The notes: a model not told the origin generated them from the sequence alone. 64,000 bases of DNA from Methylobacter sp. S3L5C (GCF_022788635.1 NZ_CP076024.1:2418001-2482000), one strand, 5' to 3'; positions 41,163 to 50,733 are shown, counted from the stretch's first letter. A program made the numbers and translations.

Positions 41163-42608
41163 TTACAAAATACGTTTTCGCTGACTTGATGAGGAAATAA
41201 GCATTGCTTCGCGATACTTGGCAATGGTTCTTCTCGCAACGTTAATGCCTTTTGCTTGTAAAAAATCGGCAATCTTACTGTCACTTAATGGTCGTGCTTG
41301 ATTTTCATTGTCGATTAATTCTTTAATAAATGCTCTGATAGCAGTAGATGAGCATTCGCCCCCGCCTTCTGTTGAAACATGGCTGGAAAAGAAAAATTTA
41401 AATTCAATTATACCATTCGGAGTATGCATATATTTATGTGTTGTTACTCTGGAAATGGTTGATTCATGTAATTCCAGTTCTTCAGCAATATCCCGCAATA
41501 CCATCGGTTTCATGGCAATCGATCCATGATCAAGAAATCCTGTTTGCTTCTCAACAATACATCGGGCAACTCGCAATAATGTATCATTACGGCTATGAAG
41601 ATTTTTGATAAACCATTTGGCTTCTTGTAAATGGTCTTTCATGCAAATATTATCTTTACTGTTATCTGCTCTTTTAATGAGCGCTGAATAAAACGGATTT
41701 ATACGTAATTTAGGTGCAATGTCCGGATTCAGGTTGACTTGCCATTGATCGTTTACTTTGGATACATAAACATCGGGGATAACGTATTCTGAATCCGATT
41801 CCTGTATCTGTGCACCCGGTTTCGGATCCAATGTTCTGATTAAAGCAACGATCTCGTCCAGTTGCCGCTCGGTAACGCCCAGTTGACGTGTAAGCTTTGC
41901 TTGTTCATGAGTAGCTAGCAGTTTCAGATGTCGCGTCACTATAATGAGCGCTTCTTGTCGGTATGGCGTTGTTTCCGGCAATTGTTGCAACTGCAATTTT
42001 AAGCAATCACTTAAATCAATCGCTGCCACGCCTGGCGGATCAAACTGTTGTATTCTATGCAGGACGGCATTAACTTCATCAAAATCAAGATCATCAATCT
42101 GATTTTGCAGGCCTTCAAAAATATCCTCAGGCGTACTACTCAGATAACCGTCTTCATTAACGGAATCAATTATTGCGGTAGCAATCGCATGATCCCGTTC
42201 TGAAAACGGTGTCAATTCCAGTTGCCATAGTAAATGATCCAGCAATGTTGATGCATTACTGCGCTGAGATTCAAATTCAACAGATTCTGTATTATCAGTG
42301 CCGGGAGCTAACGCGCTCTCATAAATATCTTCCCATGAAGAGTCGATGGGTAATTCATCCGGTATATTAGTTTGTGAACCTTCGCTGGTAAATGAATCCA
42401 GATTTTCTGTTTTGTTTTCGGAGGTGGCAGGAGCTTCCCGAGGACTGCTGTCATCATCATTTATTTCCAGCATTATATTGGACTCAAGAGCCTGCTGGAT
42501 TTCTTGCTGTAAATCCAATGTCGACATCTGCAGCAGCTTAATAGCCTGTTGCAATTGTGGTGTCATGGTTAATTGTTGGCCTAGCCGAAGATGTAAGGAT
42601 TGTTTCAT
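41163..42608 (-). CDS. rpoN: RNA polymerase sigma-54 factor
   Basis: 481 residues. Region I is Gln/Leu-rich (LRLGQQLTMTPQLQQAIKLL) and binds enhancer-dependent activators. An acidic region II follows. Region III ends with the RpoN box ARRTIAKYRE, which contacts the -24 promoter element. The operon position between lptB and hpf is conserved across Gammaproteobacteria. The last residues (ISSSSQRKRIL) are slightly longer than in E. coli. Confidence 0.95.
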   Translation of the reverse strand: MKQSLHLRLGQQLTMTPQLQQAIKLLQMSTLDLQQEIQQALESNIMLEINDDDSSPREAPATSENKTENLDSFTSEGSQTNIPDELPIDSSWEDIYESALAPGTDNTESVEFESQRSNASTLLDHLLWQLELTPFSERDHAIATAIIDSVNEDGYLSSTPEDIFEGLQNQIDDLDFDEVNAVLHRIQQFDPPGVAAIDLSDCLKLQLQQLPETTPYRQEALIIVTRHLKLLATHEQAKLTRQLGVTERQLDEIVALIRTLDPKPGAQIQESDSEYVIPDVYVSKVNDQWQVNLNPDIAPKLRINPFYSALIKRADNSKDNICMKDHLQEAKWFIKNLHSRNDTLLRVARCIVEKQTGFLDHGSIAMKPMVLRDIAEELELHESTISRVTTHKYMHTPNGIIEFKFFFSSHVSTEGGGECSSTAIRAFIKELIDNENQARPLSDSKIADFLQAKGINVARRTIAKYREAMLISSSSQRKRIL

Positions 42609-42628
42609 TCGATCACAATTTTCAGTAG

Positions 42629-42650
42629 GGGTAATCCCGTGTGGTTACCC
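42629..42650. repeat. Short hairpin, GGGTAA/TTACCC type
   Basis: Partner of the element at 39815-39836, with a compensatory base-pair change. It sits between rpoN and lptB, inside the operon, and is followed on the plus strand by a T-rich tract (TGTTTTTGG). Confidence 0.6.
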
Positions 42651-42741
42651 TGTTTTTGGTTAAGATGAGCACACTGGGATAGGTTTATTATTGGTAATAA
42701 ATAGCGTGTTAATTTAGTCAGTCACAAGTGCTACTACTCTA

Positions 42742-43467
42742 TTAAAGACTAAAGTTATTACCCAGATAAACTTTACGCACTTCCTCATTGGCAACGATGG
42801 CTTCTGCCCCACCTTCGGCAATTACCTTGCCAGCGTTTAGTATATACGCACGATCACAAATCCCTAAGGTTTCTCTAACATTATGTTCGGTAATTAATAT
42901 ACCAATGCCACGATCTTTTAAATGTTCTATAATTTTTTTAATATCTTCTACCGATATGGGATCAACGCCGGCAAAAGGCTCATCCAGTAATATAAACTGG
43001 GGATTGGTTGCCAATGCTCTGGCAATTTCAACACGCCTTCGCTCACCACCCGATAAGTGTAAGCCAATATGGTCACGCAAGTGTGCAATATGAAACTCTT
43101 CCAGTAATTCTTCAATTATCAGTTCTGCCTGCCCCGAGCTTAAATCAGAACGGATTTGCAAGACAGCCCGTAAATTATCCGCAACACTTAATTTACGAAA
43201 AACTGATGGTTCCTGTGGTAAATAACCAATGCCTTGAGCTGCACGTAAATGCATTGGATAGTGAGTAATGTCTTTTGAGTCCAAGGTGATTTTGCCTTGA
43301 TCCGCTTTAATAAGGCCAACCATCATATAAAAGCTGGTTGTTTTTCCTGCACCATTAGGGCCCAATAAACCAACCACTTCTTTACTGGTAACATATAATG
43401 ACACACCATCAACTACATTACGTTTATTGTAGGATTTAATCAACTGATTTGCTGCAAGTATTGCCAT
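42742..43467 (-). CDS. lptB: LPS export ATPase LptB
   Basis: 241 residues: the cytoplasmic ABC ATPase that powers extraction of LPS by LptFG. Walker [11 protein letters not shown], signature [16 protein letters not shown], Walker [13 protein letters not shown], and the switch His in [10 protein letters not shown]. It follows lptA after 91 nt. Confidence 0.95.
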   Translation of the reverse strand: MAILAANQLIKSYNKRNVVDGVSLYVTSKEVVGLLGPNGAGKTTSFYMMVGLIKADQGKITLDSKDITHYPMHLRAAQGIGYLPQEPSVFRKLSVADNLRAVLQIRSDLSSGQAELIIEELLEEFHIAHLRDHIGLHLSGGERRRVEIARALATNPQFILLDEPFAGVDPISVEDIKKIIEHLKDRGIGILITEHNVRETLGICDRAYILNAGKVIAEGGAEAIVANEEVRKVYLGNNFSL

Positions 43468-43558
43468 TATTAACCAATAAAAGGTAATAGAAAAAGGTTA
43501 AAGCACTCTCGTGCAATATTATCAGGCTTATATCGGGTATTTTGTACCATGTGCGGCA

Positions 43559-44116
43559 TCATTTTTTGGTATCTTTTGCTGTTGGTTTTTCTGAAGCTGG
43601 TTTTTGCTCTTTGGGGCTGGGTTTCAATATAACGTGGACGCGCTTGTTATCAGATGATTTTTCTCCTGCTTTAACCAAAGACGTTTTAATATCATACTGA
43701 ATATAATCACTGGAATAGGTTGTATTACCTTGCCAAACCGTCGCGGTATTGATTAAAACCAACAGATTTGTTTTGGGATAAAATTCACCGGTAAAGGCTT
43801 CACCGGTTATATCTTCACCGCCTTCGCTAGGTGTTTGTTTAAATTTGGCTTTATTTCCCGTAAATACCAGTTTCTCGGCATCACCATCGACAAAATAAAC
43901 AACCAATTTATCTGAATTGACACGGATACTACCCTGAACCGAAATCACATTCCCGATGTACGTGCTGGTGGCTGTTACATCATCATAAGTCGCGGTATTT
44001 GAATCAATAATTATCGGTTGATCAGAATCACTTTCCAAAGCCCATACATTGGAACTTATTAGTGCCAATAGTAATGTACAACAATAAAAGATTGACGCTT
44101 TTTTATTTTGTTTCAT
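43559..44116 (-). CDS. lptA: LPS periplasmic bridge protein LptA
   Basis: 185 residues with a signal peptide (FYCCTLLLALISSNVWA) and an OstA-like beta-jellyroll (DSNTATYDDVTATSTYIGNV, the repeated beta pattern). It forms the oligomeric bridge carrying LPS across the periplasm. The C-terminal tail is Lys/Pro-rich and probably disordered. It overlaps lptC by 14 nt. Confidence 0.9.
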   Translation of the reverse strand: MKQNKKASIFYCCTLLLALISSNVWALESDSDQPIIIDSNTATYDDVTATSTYIGNVISVQGSIRVNSDKLVVYFVDGDAEKLVFTGNKAKFKQTPSEGGEDITGEAFTGEFYPKTNLLVLINTATVWQGNTTYSSDYIQYDIKTSLVKAGEKSSDNKRVHVILKPSPKEQKPASEKPTAKDTKK

Positions 44117-44669
44117 ATTTTCCCTTCACATTAGCGAGTAACTGCAGATGAATTGGCTGGGCAAAAGTCATTTTCATGCCTATTCCTGTTGTCGTGTTTT
44201 GTAGGCTGATCAACTCAGCCCACTGATCAGTTTCTGCATAACTGGTCTCCGGCTTTACTTTTAATTCGCTGGTATTAATCGTGAGCGGGGCAACACCATC
44301 GGCTTTTTTTCGGTCAACAATAACCTTTCCATTTAATAATAGATCCTTGCCATCACTAGAGAGAATACCTGTTTCTGAATTAACAACCCATGGCGGTGTT
44401 TTTTCGTTATAAAAAAACATCACTGGATTTACCATATGGGTAGTGCCATCATCGCTGTAATGGGTCATTTTGTCGGCCAGTACTTTGCTTTTTAAAGTGC
44501 CGAGTTCGCTCATTTCCCATTTTGTATAGTTGCTACTAAAATAATCGGGGCTATGTACAGGTACCTGGGTACGAAAAATCTCATCAAAATCCGTTAATTT
44601 AACCAGCCAACCGCTAATTAGTGCGATAACGACCAGGTAAATATATAGCTTGCTTTCTCTCAGACTCAT
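44103..44669 (-). CDS. lptC: LPS export protein LptC
   Basis: 188 residues with an N-terminal membrane anchor (YIYLVVIALISGWLVKL) and a periplasmic domain of the LptC/YrbK fold (SSNYTKWEMSELGTLKSKVLADKMTHYSDD). It receives LPS from LptFG and passes it to LptA. It overlaps kdsC by 4 nt and lptA by 14 nt. Confidence 0.9.
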   Translation of the reverse strand: MSLRESKLYIYLVVIALISGWLVKLTDFDEIFRTQVPVHSPDYFSSNYTKWEMSELGTLKSKVLADKMTHYSDDGTTHMVNPVMFFYNEKTPPWVVNSETGILSSDGKDLLLNGKVIVDRKKADGVAPLTINTSELKVKPETSYAETDQWAELISLQNTTTGIGMKMTFAQPIHLQLLANVKGKYETK

Positions 44670-45217
44670 GTCAGATAAGTATTCAATACGTCATCAAAGC
44701 GTCCCTGCGCCTGCATAATAAAATCACATACCTCGCGTACGGCACCCTGTCCACCAGGTAGTGTTGTGCACCAGTCGGCATGTTGTTTAACGGCAAAGTT
44801 TGCATCAGCAACGGCAATGGCAAGACCGACTCTTATCATTATTGGCAAATCCAGCAAGTCATCACCAACATGCCCTGCTTGTTCAGGTGTAATGCTTAAT
44901 TTTTCAATAATTTCATAAAAAGCGGCTTTTTTATGTTCATGACCTTGATAAACATGCTCAATACCCAGATTTTTCATACGTAGTGCGACCGAGTTGGATT
45001 TTCGTCCGGAAATAACGGCAACTTCAACGCCTGTCTGACGCAAGAGCTTAATGCCATGACCGTCGCGGGCATGAAAAGACTTGTATTCGTTACCCTCATT
45101 ATCAAAAAAAAGTTTACCATCCGTTAAAACACCATCCACATCCAGAATCAATAACTTGAGTTTTTTCGCTTTTTCTATGAGGGTTGCCAAAGAGATTGGT
45201 GTCTTTTCTGTCATCAC
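44666..45217 (-). CDS. kdsC: 3-deoxy-manno-octulosonate-8-phosphatase KdsC
   Basis: 183 residues of the HAD superfamily. It removes phosphate from Kdo-8-P on the way to LPS. Catalytic motif LLILDVDGVLTDG (nucleophile and acid Asp), motif II AVISGRKS, and motif III GHVGDDLLDLP. The subclass without a cap, working as a tetramer, fits the length. The ORFs overlap by 4 nt on both sides. Confidence 0.94.
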   Translation of the reverse strand: MMTEKTPISLATLIEKAKKLKLLILDVDGVLTDGKLFFDNEGNEYKSFHARDGHGIKLLRQTGVEVAVISGRKSNSVALRMKNLGIEHVYQGHEHKKAAFYEIIEKLSITPEQAGHVGDDLLDLPIMIRVGLAIAVADANFAVKQHADWCTTLPGGQGAVREVCDFIMQAQGRFDDVLNTYLT

Positions 45218-46191
45218 ACTATTCCTGCACGTATTAAATCATGCATATTCAAAGCGCCTATCGCAAATTGTTGTTTGTCAACAACGATCAAGGCATTGAT
45301 CTTTTTTTGTTCCATAATTTGCATGGCTTCGGCAGCAAGAATATCCTCAGAAATAACAGCGCACTGAGATGTCATAACTTCACTGATAGCGGTATTCTGA
45401 ATATCAAGGCTTTTCCCCAAGGTACGCCGTAAATCGCCGTCAGTAAAAATACCGATGACCTGTTTGTTTTCATTAACTATAGCGGTCATGCCTAATTTTT
45501 TTTCGGTCATTTCCAGTAAAGCCTGGCTGATAAATGCCGATTCAGGTACTGAGGGTATGTTACTACCAACATGCATAATGTCGTTTACCCGCAATAATAA
45601 CCGCTTGCCCAAACTGCCACCGGGATGGGACAGGGCAAAGTCGTCACGCGTAAATCCTCGCGCTTCAAGTAATGACACCGCCAAGGCATCGCCCATTACC
45701 AGTGCTGCCGTAGTGCTGGAAGTGGGTGCCAGTCCTAAAGGGCAGGCTTCTTGGGCAACAGTGACATTGATATGTGTCGTGGCCACAAGACTTAGTGTTG
45801 ACGCAGGGTTTCCGGTCATTGCGATTAAAGGTACGCCCAGGCGTTTAATAATCGGCAGGATTTTTAAAATCTCTTCAGTTTCCCCTGAATTAGATAAAGC
45901 AAGCACTACGTCCTGCTTGGTAATCATGCCCAGATCACCATGGCTGGCCTCTCCGGGATGCACAAAAAAAGCCGGGGTTCCGGTACTGGCCAAGGTCGCA
46001 GCAATCTTGCCGGCAATATGCCCTGATTTACCCATGCCGATAACAACCACGCGCCCCGTACACATAAACAGTAATTTGCATGCAGCCACAAAATTATCAT
46101 TAATTTGTTCGGCCAGGGCATTAATTGCTTGCGCTTCTACCTGAATGACTGCCAGGCCTAATTCGCGAAGTTTTTGGTCGTTGAGCTTCAT
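45214..46191 (-). CDS. kdsD: Arabinose-5-phosphate isomerase KdsD
   Basis: 325 residues: an N-terminal SIS isomerase domain (GMGKSGHIAGKIAATLASTG, the HPGEASHGDLGM active site) and two C-terminal CBS domains (from ~205). It converts ribulose-5-P to arabinose-5-P, the first step of Kdo synthesis. This is the first gene of the eight-gene operon through rapZ. The link to pentose phosphates is relevant in RuMP metabolism, by inference. Confidence 0.94.
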   Translation of the reverse strand: MKLNDQKLRELGLAVIQVEAQAINALAEQINDNFVAACKLLFMCTGRVVVIGMGKSGHIAGKIAATLASTGTPAFFVHPGEASHGDLGMITKQDVVLALSNSGETEEILKILPIIKRLGVPLIAMTGNPASTLSLVATTHINVTVAQEACPLGLAPTSSTTAALVMGDALAVSLLEARGFTRDDFALSHPGGSLGKRLLLRVNDIMHVGSNIPSVPESAFISQALLEMTEKKLGMTAIVNENKQVIGIFTDGDLRRTLGKSLDIQNTAISEVMTSQCAVISEDILAAEAMQIMEQKKINALIVVDKQQFAIGALNMHDLIRAGIV

Positions 46192-46392
46192 GATCTGCCG
46201 GAACGTTCATTATGTTGATCTGATAAGTAACCGGGCAAGGCCATAAACAGGATTGTGGGCATGATTATTTCTTTGAATCCAAATCAACTATTATGCCATA
46301 TTCAATGCATTTATGTGCTAATTGATACATGGTTTCATTGGTACTCTTGGTCAATAGGAAATTCCGTTGCTTATCGTTAAAAATCTCTTGGT

Positions 46393-46409
46393 AATAGTAT
46401 GTTACTATT
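46393..46409. promoter_or_regulatory. Palindrome in the moaA promoter region
   Basis: AATAGTA, TGT, TACTATT: a perfect 7-bp inverted repeat, 30 nt before the moaA start. It could be an operator or part of the leader. There is no independent support. Confidence 0.35.
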
Positions 46410-46438
46410 GATGACTTAGTTTTTTATTGTTGATATAT

Positions 46439-47446
46439 ATGACTGACTTATCAGGCCCTATGCAATTAATTGATCGTTTTGGCAGAACGGTTGATTACTT
46501 GAGAATTTCTATCACTGATCGCTGTGATTTTCGCTGCGTGTATTGCATGGCAGAAGAAATGACCTTTTTGCCGCGTGCGCAAATTTTAACGCTGGAAGAA
46601 ATCTTTACCATCGGCAAAGCGTTTACTGAATTAGGCACAAAAAAAATCAGAATAACCGGCGGTGAGCCTTTGGTCAGAAAGGGAGCGCTGGGGCTGCTCG
46701 AAAACTTGGGTCAAATTGAAAGTTTGACAGAATTAGTGATAACGACAAATGGTTCTCAACTGGAAACAATGGCGGCAGATTTAAAAAAAGCCGGTGTAAA
46801 GCGTATTAATATCAGCCTGGATACCCTGGATGCTGATAAGTTTAAAGCCATCACGCGGACGGGTGATGTCCAGCAAGTCCTCAGAGGTATACAAGCTGCC
46901 ATTGCCGTCGGTTTTGAGCGGATAAAAATCAATGCCGTTATTCTTAAAGACAGAAATCATCAGGAAGTGTGTGAACTGGTGCAGTATGCGGTTGATAATG
47001 GCATCGATATCAGTTTTATCGAAGAAATGCCGCTGGGTGTGGTTGAGCAACATGATCGTTCAGAAGCTTATTATTCCAGTGATTTGATTAAACGTGATTT
47101 GGCGTTAAAATTTTCTTTAGTGGCTACACCTGAAAAAACCGGTGGGCCTTCCAATTATTTTAAGGTTGTAGGTACACAAACTCGCGTCGGCTTTATTTCT
47201 CCGCACAGCGATAACTTTTGTAGTACCTGTAACCGGGTGCGTTTGACCGTTGAAGGTCGGCTATTGTTATGTTTGGGTAATGAACATTCGGTCGATTTAA
47301 AGAAAGTGCTCAGGGCTAATCCCGGTAATATGACTATTCTAAAACAGACTATTGTTGAGGCTATGCTGATCAAACCTGAGAAACATGAATTTAATATTCA
47401 CGAGCAACCGGTGATATTGCGTTATATGAATATGACAGGCGGTTGA
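46439..47446 (+). CDS. moaA: GTP 3',8-cyclase (molybdenum cofactor)
   Basis: 335 residues from the ATG at 46439 (MTDLSGPMQLIDRFGRTVDY). A radical-SAM enzyme starting molybdopterin synthesis from GTP. N-terminal cluster motif CDFRCVYC, the SAM motif TGGEPLVR, C-terminal cluster motif FCSTCNRVRL with a further Cys in LLCLG, and the C-terminal Gly-Gly. These are MoaA features. The related NirJ of d1 synthesis lacks this C-terminal pattern, so I exclude NirJ although the gene faces the nir cluster. An upstream in-frame TTG at 46427 is unlikely. Confidence 0.93.
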   Translation: MTDLSGPMQLIDRFGRTVDYLRISITDRCDFRCVYCMAEEMTFLPRAQILTLEEIFTIGKAFTELGTKKIRITGGEPLVRKGALGLLENLGQIESLTELVITTNGSQLETMAADLKKAGVKRINISLDTLDADKFKAITRTGDVQQVLRGIQAAIAVGFERIKINAVILKDRNHQEVCELVQYAVDNGIDISFIEEMPLGVVEQHDRSEAYYSSDLIKRDLALKFSLVATPEKTGGPSNYFKVVGTQTRVGFISPHSDNFCSTCNRVRLTVEGRLLLCLGNEHSVDLKKVLRANPGNMTILKQTIVEAMLIKPEKHEFNIHEQPVILRYMNMTGG

Positions 47447-47525
47447 TGCCGCAAAAAGCCAACACGACTGTAACGGCTTGATTTTATCTGGTTATAGCCA
47501 GCTCATAATTTATTATAGGTGATTT

Positions 47526-47547
47526 GTTTCGTGGCTTTCGTGGACTG
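47526..47547. repeat. TTCGTGG dispersed repeat copy
   Basis: TTTCGTGGCTTTCGTGGAC resembles the right arm at 2891-2920. It lies between the convergent moaA and nirH genes. Confidence 0.5.
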
Positions 47548-47568
47548 ATTGGTTTTTTAAAGACAGCT

Positions 47569-48051
47569 TTAGCTGCGACTTCTAAAGCCGGTTTTTTTCA
47601 GAATTTTAGTGCTGTACAAAACATCACAACCTAGATTGGCATCTCCAAGTACGCGAGCAATCTGCTGAATTTGTTGATCAACGTCTTCCCGGGTTTTGCC
47701 ATGGACCATAGCAAACAAGTTATATGGCCATTCTGGTAGGTGTCGTGGACGGTGGTAACAATGACTGACAAATTCCAGTTGCCCGACTTTTTCCCCTAAT
47801 TTATCAATGACATCATCAGGGATGTTCCACACGGTCATGCCGTTAAAATGATAACCCAGTTTATAGTGATTGGGTACTGCGCCGATGCGCCGAATAATAC
47901 CCTGTTCCTGCATGGCTGTCATTCGTGTCATGACAACTTCAGTTGTCAGTCCTAACTGTTCGGCAACACATTGATAGGGTTCAGGGGTTAGCGGCAAGCC
48001 GGCCTGGGTTGCCCGTATAATGGCCAGATCTGTTTCGTCAAGTGTCATCAT
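47569..48051 (-). CDS. nirH: Siroheme decarboxylase subunit, NirH-type
   Basis: 160 residues of the Lrp/AsnC-like fold: a winged helix (~5-60, with IRRIGAVPNHYKLGY) and an alpha-beta domain (HFNGMTVWNIPDD, FVSHCYHRPRHLPEWPYNLFAMVHG). The combination RPR...WPYNLF...HG is that of NirL/NirH chains. With NirG it should decarboxylate siroheme to didecarboxysiroheme in heme d1 synthesis. It is the last gene of the cluster; its ATG shares a base with the nirG stop (TGATG). Assignment of H versus L is by order only. Confidence 0.82.
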   Translation of the reverse strand: MMTLDETDLAIIRATQAGLPLTPEPYQCVAEQLGLTTEVVMTRMTAMQEQGIIRRIGAVPNHYKLGYHFNGMTVWNIPDDVIDKLGEKVGQLEFVSHCYHRPRHLPEWPYNLFAMVHGKTREDVDQQIQQIARVLGDANLGCDVLYSTKILKKTGFRSRS

Positions 48052-48494
48052 CAGGCTTCCAGTTTTAAGCCAACAAAATATTCGTTGATTTTTGGCATGT
48101 TTACAACCGTCAGACCGGTTTGTTGTTCTATTGCAGTCAGAGTGCGGCTGATTTCTTCAGGCGTTTCTGTGGCAATAACGAACCACATATTTAGTGCATG
48201 GTTACGAGCGTAATTATGAGCCACTTCCGGGAAAGCATTGATAATCTCAGTGACTTCAGCCAAGCGATCCAATGGTGTCTTAACTGCCGCCAATGTTAAG
48301 GCACCACCCATTAATTCGGCATGGTAAAGCGGGCCAAAGCGGGTTAAGGTGCCATTATTTAATAAAGTCTGTAATCGTTCAATGAGAGCTTGTTCGGTTA
48401 AACCCAATTGCATTGCAACTTGTTGATAGGGCGCGTCACAAACAGGAAACCCGGCTTGCAGGGTATTGATAATGTGGCGATCGATGTCATCCAT
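48051..48494 (-). CDS. nirG: Siroheme decarboxylase subunit, NirG-type
   Basis: 147 residues of the same fold. LTRFGPLYHAELMGG, then TEIINAFPEVAHNYARNHALNMWFV fit the NirD/NirG chain type (HNYxRxHxxNxWFV). P. aeruginosa NirG has the same length. It overlaps nirL by 8 nt. NirDLGH form the complex acting on siroheme in the cytoplasm. Confidence 0.82.
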   Translation of the reverse strand: MDDIDRHIINTLQAGFPVCDAPYQQVAMQLGLTEQALIERLQTLLNNGTLTRFGPLYHAELMGGALTLAAVKTPLDRLAEVTEIINAFPEVAHNYARNHALNMWFVIATETPEEISRTLTAIEQQTGLTVVNMPKINEYFVGLKLEA

Positions 48495-48987
48495 GCGTCA
48501 GTGATGTGGTATTTGTGGGTTGATAAACAGCACCGCGTTGTTTAAAGCAGCGGCGACTAAACAGGATGTTATGCTCAAGTCCGACCAAGTCACAATTGGC
48601 GTTGAGTTGTTCCAGTTGCTTTAAGACGGTTTCCCGGTCTTTGCCATGAATCATGCAAAACAAATTATAGGGCCATTCCGCTTGTCGTGGGCGTTGATAA
48701 CACAGCGTTACAAAAGCAAACTGGCTAAGCTGCCTACCCAGTTGTTTAACAAGATTATCGGGTACATTCCAGACAATCATGGCATTGGCCCGATAACCGA
48801 GTTGATGGTGTTTGACGATAACACCCATACGCTTAATCAGGCCTTGTTGCTTGAGTTGGGTCAGACGTTCAAGTACCTCCGCTTCAGGCATCGCCAAAGT
48901 AGTACCAATTTCAGCGTAGGGCCTGGGACAAACAGGGAGCCCCGTTTGTATTTGTTCCAATAGTTGACGGTCGCGTGCATCAAGCAT
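48487..48987 (-). CDS. nirL: Siroheme decarboxylase subunit, NirL-type
   Basis: 166 residues from the ATG at 48987 (MLDARDRQLLEQIQTGLPVC). A winged helix with IKRMGVIVKHHQLGYRANAM, then VTLCYQRPRQAEWPYNLFCMIHG, the NirL/NirH pattern. A longer frame to 49029 adds 14 hydrophobic residues and overlaps nirD too far. With this start the overlap with nirD is 8 nt. In many species nirD and nirL are fused; here they are separate. Confidence 0.82.
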   Translation of the reverse strand: MLDARDRQLLEQIQTGLPVCPRPYAEIGTTLAMPEAEVLERLTQLKQQGLIKRMGVIVKHHQLGYRANAMIVWNVPDNLVKQLGRQLSQFAFVTLCYQRPRQAEWPYNLFCMIHGKDRETVLKQLEQLNANCDLVGLEHNILFSRRCFKQRGAVYQPTNTTSLTHG

Positions 48988-49438
48988 TATGAAAATCCAT
49001 TTTAAAACCCAGATCAATAAAGAAATCATCCAGCAAAGGTAGCGACATGGTTTTGTAACCGGTTTCCAGTTCTATGGCGTCCAGAACAGCTTGCAAATGT
49101 TCGGCATTTGAGGCGATAACCACAAACCATAGATTGAAGGTGTGCTCGCGCTCATAATTATGATTAACTTCAGGATATGCGCTAATTTTATCAGCAATAG
49201 CCTGTAGTTGCGGCTCAGGAATAGCCATTGCCACCAAGGTACTGACACCCAGTTGATTAGGTGGAATAATGGGGCCTATGCGGCTGATAAGGTGGTTCTC
49301 ACTTAACTCGGTTAATGCCGATAACACGTCATTTTCACTGACACCCAGAGCATTGGCAATGTCCTGATAAGGGCGTGATGACAGCGGAAAGTCGCGCTGA
49401 AAATCGTTCAACAGGCTTTTGTGTAAAGGGGTAAGCAT
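48980..49438 (-). CDS. nirD: Siroheme decarboxylase subunit, NirD-type
   Basis: 152 residues from the ATG at 49438 (MLTPLHKSLLNDFQRDFPLS). ISRIGPIIPPNQLGVSTLVAM and SAYPEVNHNYEREHTFNLWFVV show the NirD/NirG pattern. The ATG lies 4 nt after the nirF stop; a start at 49471 would overlap nirF. The C terminus (LPLLDDFFIDLGFKMDF) is family-like. Confidence 0.83.
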   Translation of the reverse strand: MLTPLHKSLLNDFQRDFPLSSRPYQDIANALGVSENDVLSALTELSENHLISRIGPIIPPNQLGVSTLVAMAIPEPQLQAIADKISAYPEVNHNYEREHTFNLWFVVIASNAEHLQAVLDAIELETGYKTMSLPLLDDFFIDLGFKMDFHNA

Positions 49439-49442
49439 CTGT

Positions 49443-50606
49443 TTATAAACCTGTTTTGTGTGCCCGTGCACTAAAGAAAATCCCGTTAGGCTTTTGCGCC
49501 GGTAGTCGGGTTATTTCCTGTAACGTATCGGTATCATAAATAACCAGTTGATTATCATCTCTTACCGCAACCCAGACTTGTTCGCCGCGTGGCGTAAATT
49601 CCATGTGCAGAACGGCCTTGCCAGGTATTAAGGTTTTTCTTAACGATAAGTCCTTAACATCAATAACTTGTAGTTGATTATTATCAGGCATGGCAAAATT
49701 AACCCACACTTGTCGTCCGTCCGGTCTGGCCATGACAAAAACAGGTTGTCCGGGAACCGGTATGGCTTTGACAAGTTGCCAGTTTTGTTTGTCGATAACC
49801 AAGACTTCATGCTTGCCGATAGCCGGAACAAAAATAAAGTCGCCCGCTACCGCCCAGCCTTCCAGATGCGGCATTTTGTAAACAGGAAGTTTTTCATCGG
49901 CCTTAACGTAGTCGGGTAAAATACGTTTTACGCCGTTTCCGGTGTTCCATAAGTCCAGTAAAGCCATACCGCCTTCACCAAATAAACCGGCAATATAATA
50001 ACGGCCATCTGGCGAGATCAAGGCATCATAAGGTAGTTTGCCAATATTTTTGAATTTTTCAATAACCGGTTTTTGCGGGTTTTTCATATCCAACGTCCAG
50101 ATTTCGCCGGCATCAAACAAACTAAAAACAAAACGCTGCCCAGGCGCATCAACCAAACCAACGACTTTGGAAAGTTTACCGTCGCCGTAGTCAGCAGGAA
50201 TATCAGCTATCAGCTCCAGCGTCGCTGAAGAAAATACTTTAACGCCGCCGGGTGTGTAATTAGAAACGGCAATTAATTTGCCATCTTGAGATATTGCTCC
50301 GCCAATGCTGTTGCCCGCCTGAATAATGCGTTTATCCAGTTTATCCTGCAATAGATCGATTTTACTTAAACCGCCATCCCGACCAAAAATATAGGCATAA
50401 CGCTGATCACGCGAAAATACCACGGATGCATGGGATAAATCCCCCAGGTTGCTTATTTTGGCCAACTGTTTGTGTTCAGTGGTATTGATGATTAGTGCTG
50501 CGCCGTCTTCGCGTTCAATGACGATACCTAAATCACCGGTTGCGCGTAGCTCTGCCAGTACGTTGAACGACAACAGAAAGCTTAAAAGTGATAATATTTT
50601 TTTCAT
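49443..50606 (-). CDS. nirF: Heme d1 biosynthesis protein NirF
   Basis: 387 residues with a signal peptide (MKKILSLLSFLLSFNVLA) and an eight-bladed beta-propeller related to the NirS d1 domain but without heme c. Recognisable blocks are HASVVFSRDQRYAYIFGRDGG, SNYTPGGVKVF, and HMEFTPRGEQVWVAVRDDN with KPNGIFF at the end. NirF binds d1 precursors in the periplasm and is required for d1 formation. The start at 50606 gives the clean signal peptide. Downstream genes nirD-L-G-H follow without gaps. Confidence 0.88.
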   Translation of the reverse strand: MKKILSLLSFLLSFNVLAELRATGDLGIVIEREDGAALIINTTEHKQLAKISNLGDLSHASVVFSRDQRYAYIFGRDGGLSKIDLLQDKLDKRIIQAGNSIGGAISQDGKLIAVSNYTPGGVKVFSSATLELIADIPADYGDGKLSKVVGLVDAPGQRFVFSLFDAGEIWTLDMKNPQKPVIEKFKNIGKLPYDALISPDGRYYIAGLFGEGGMALLDLWNTGNGVKRILPDYVKADEKLPVYKMPHLEGWAVAGDFIFVPAIGKHEVLVIDKQNWQLVKAIPVPGQPVFVMARPDGRQVWVNFAMPDNNQLQVIDVKDLSLRKTLIPGKAVLHMEFTPRGEQVWVAVRDDNQLVIYDTDTLQEITRLPAQKPNGIFFSARAHKTGL

Positions 50607-50733
50607 AACGATGTTAATAATGAAAACAGCAGCCAATAATTTTAGCGGCCATCGGCAATTTTATAAATTAGATCGGCTTAGCTATCAATGCCTGTTAATC
50701 AGCATAGGCATGAATAAGGCAACCCACATGAAG

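Noticed and set aside
45455-46144. Plus-strand 229-residue frame
   Set aside because: It lies fully antisense to kdsD, which has clear conserved motifs; the long frame is a shadow.
46439-47446. NirJ as the identity of the radical-SAM gene beside nirH
   Set aside because: The C-terminal CxxC(N)R cluster motif and the final Gly-Gly are those of MoaA.
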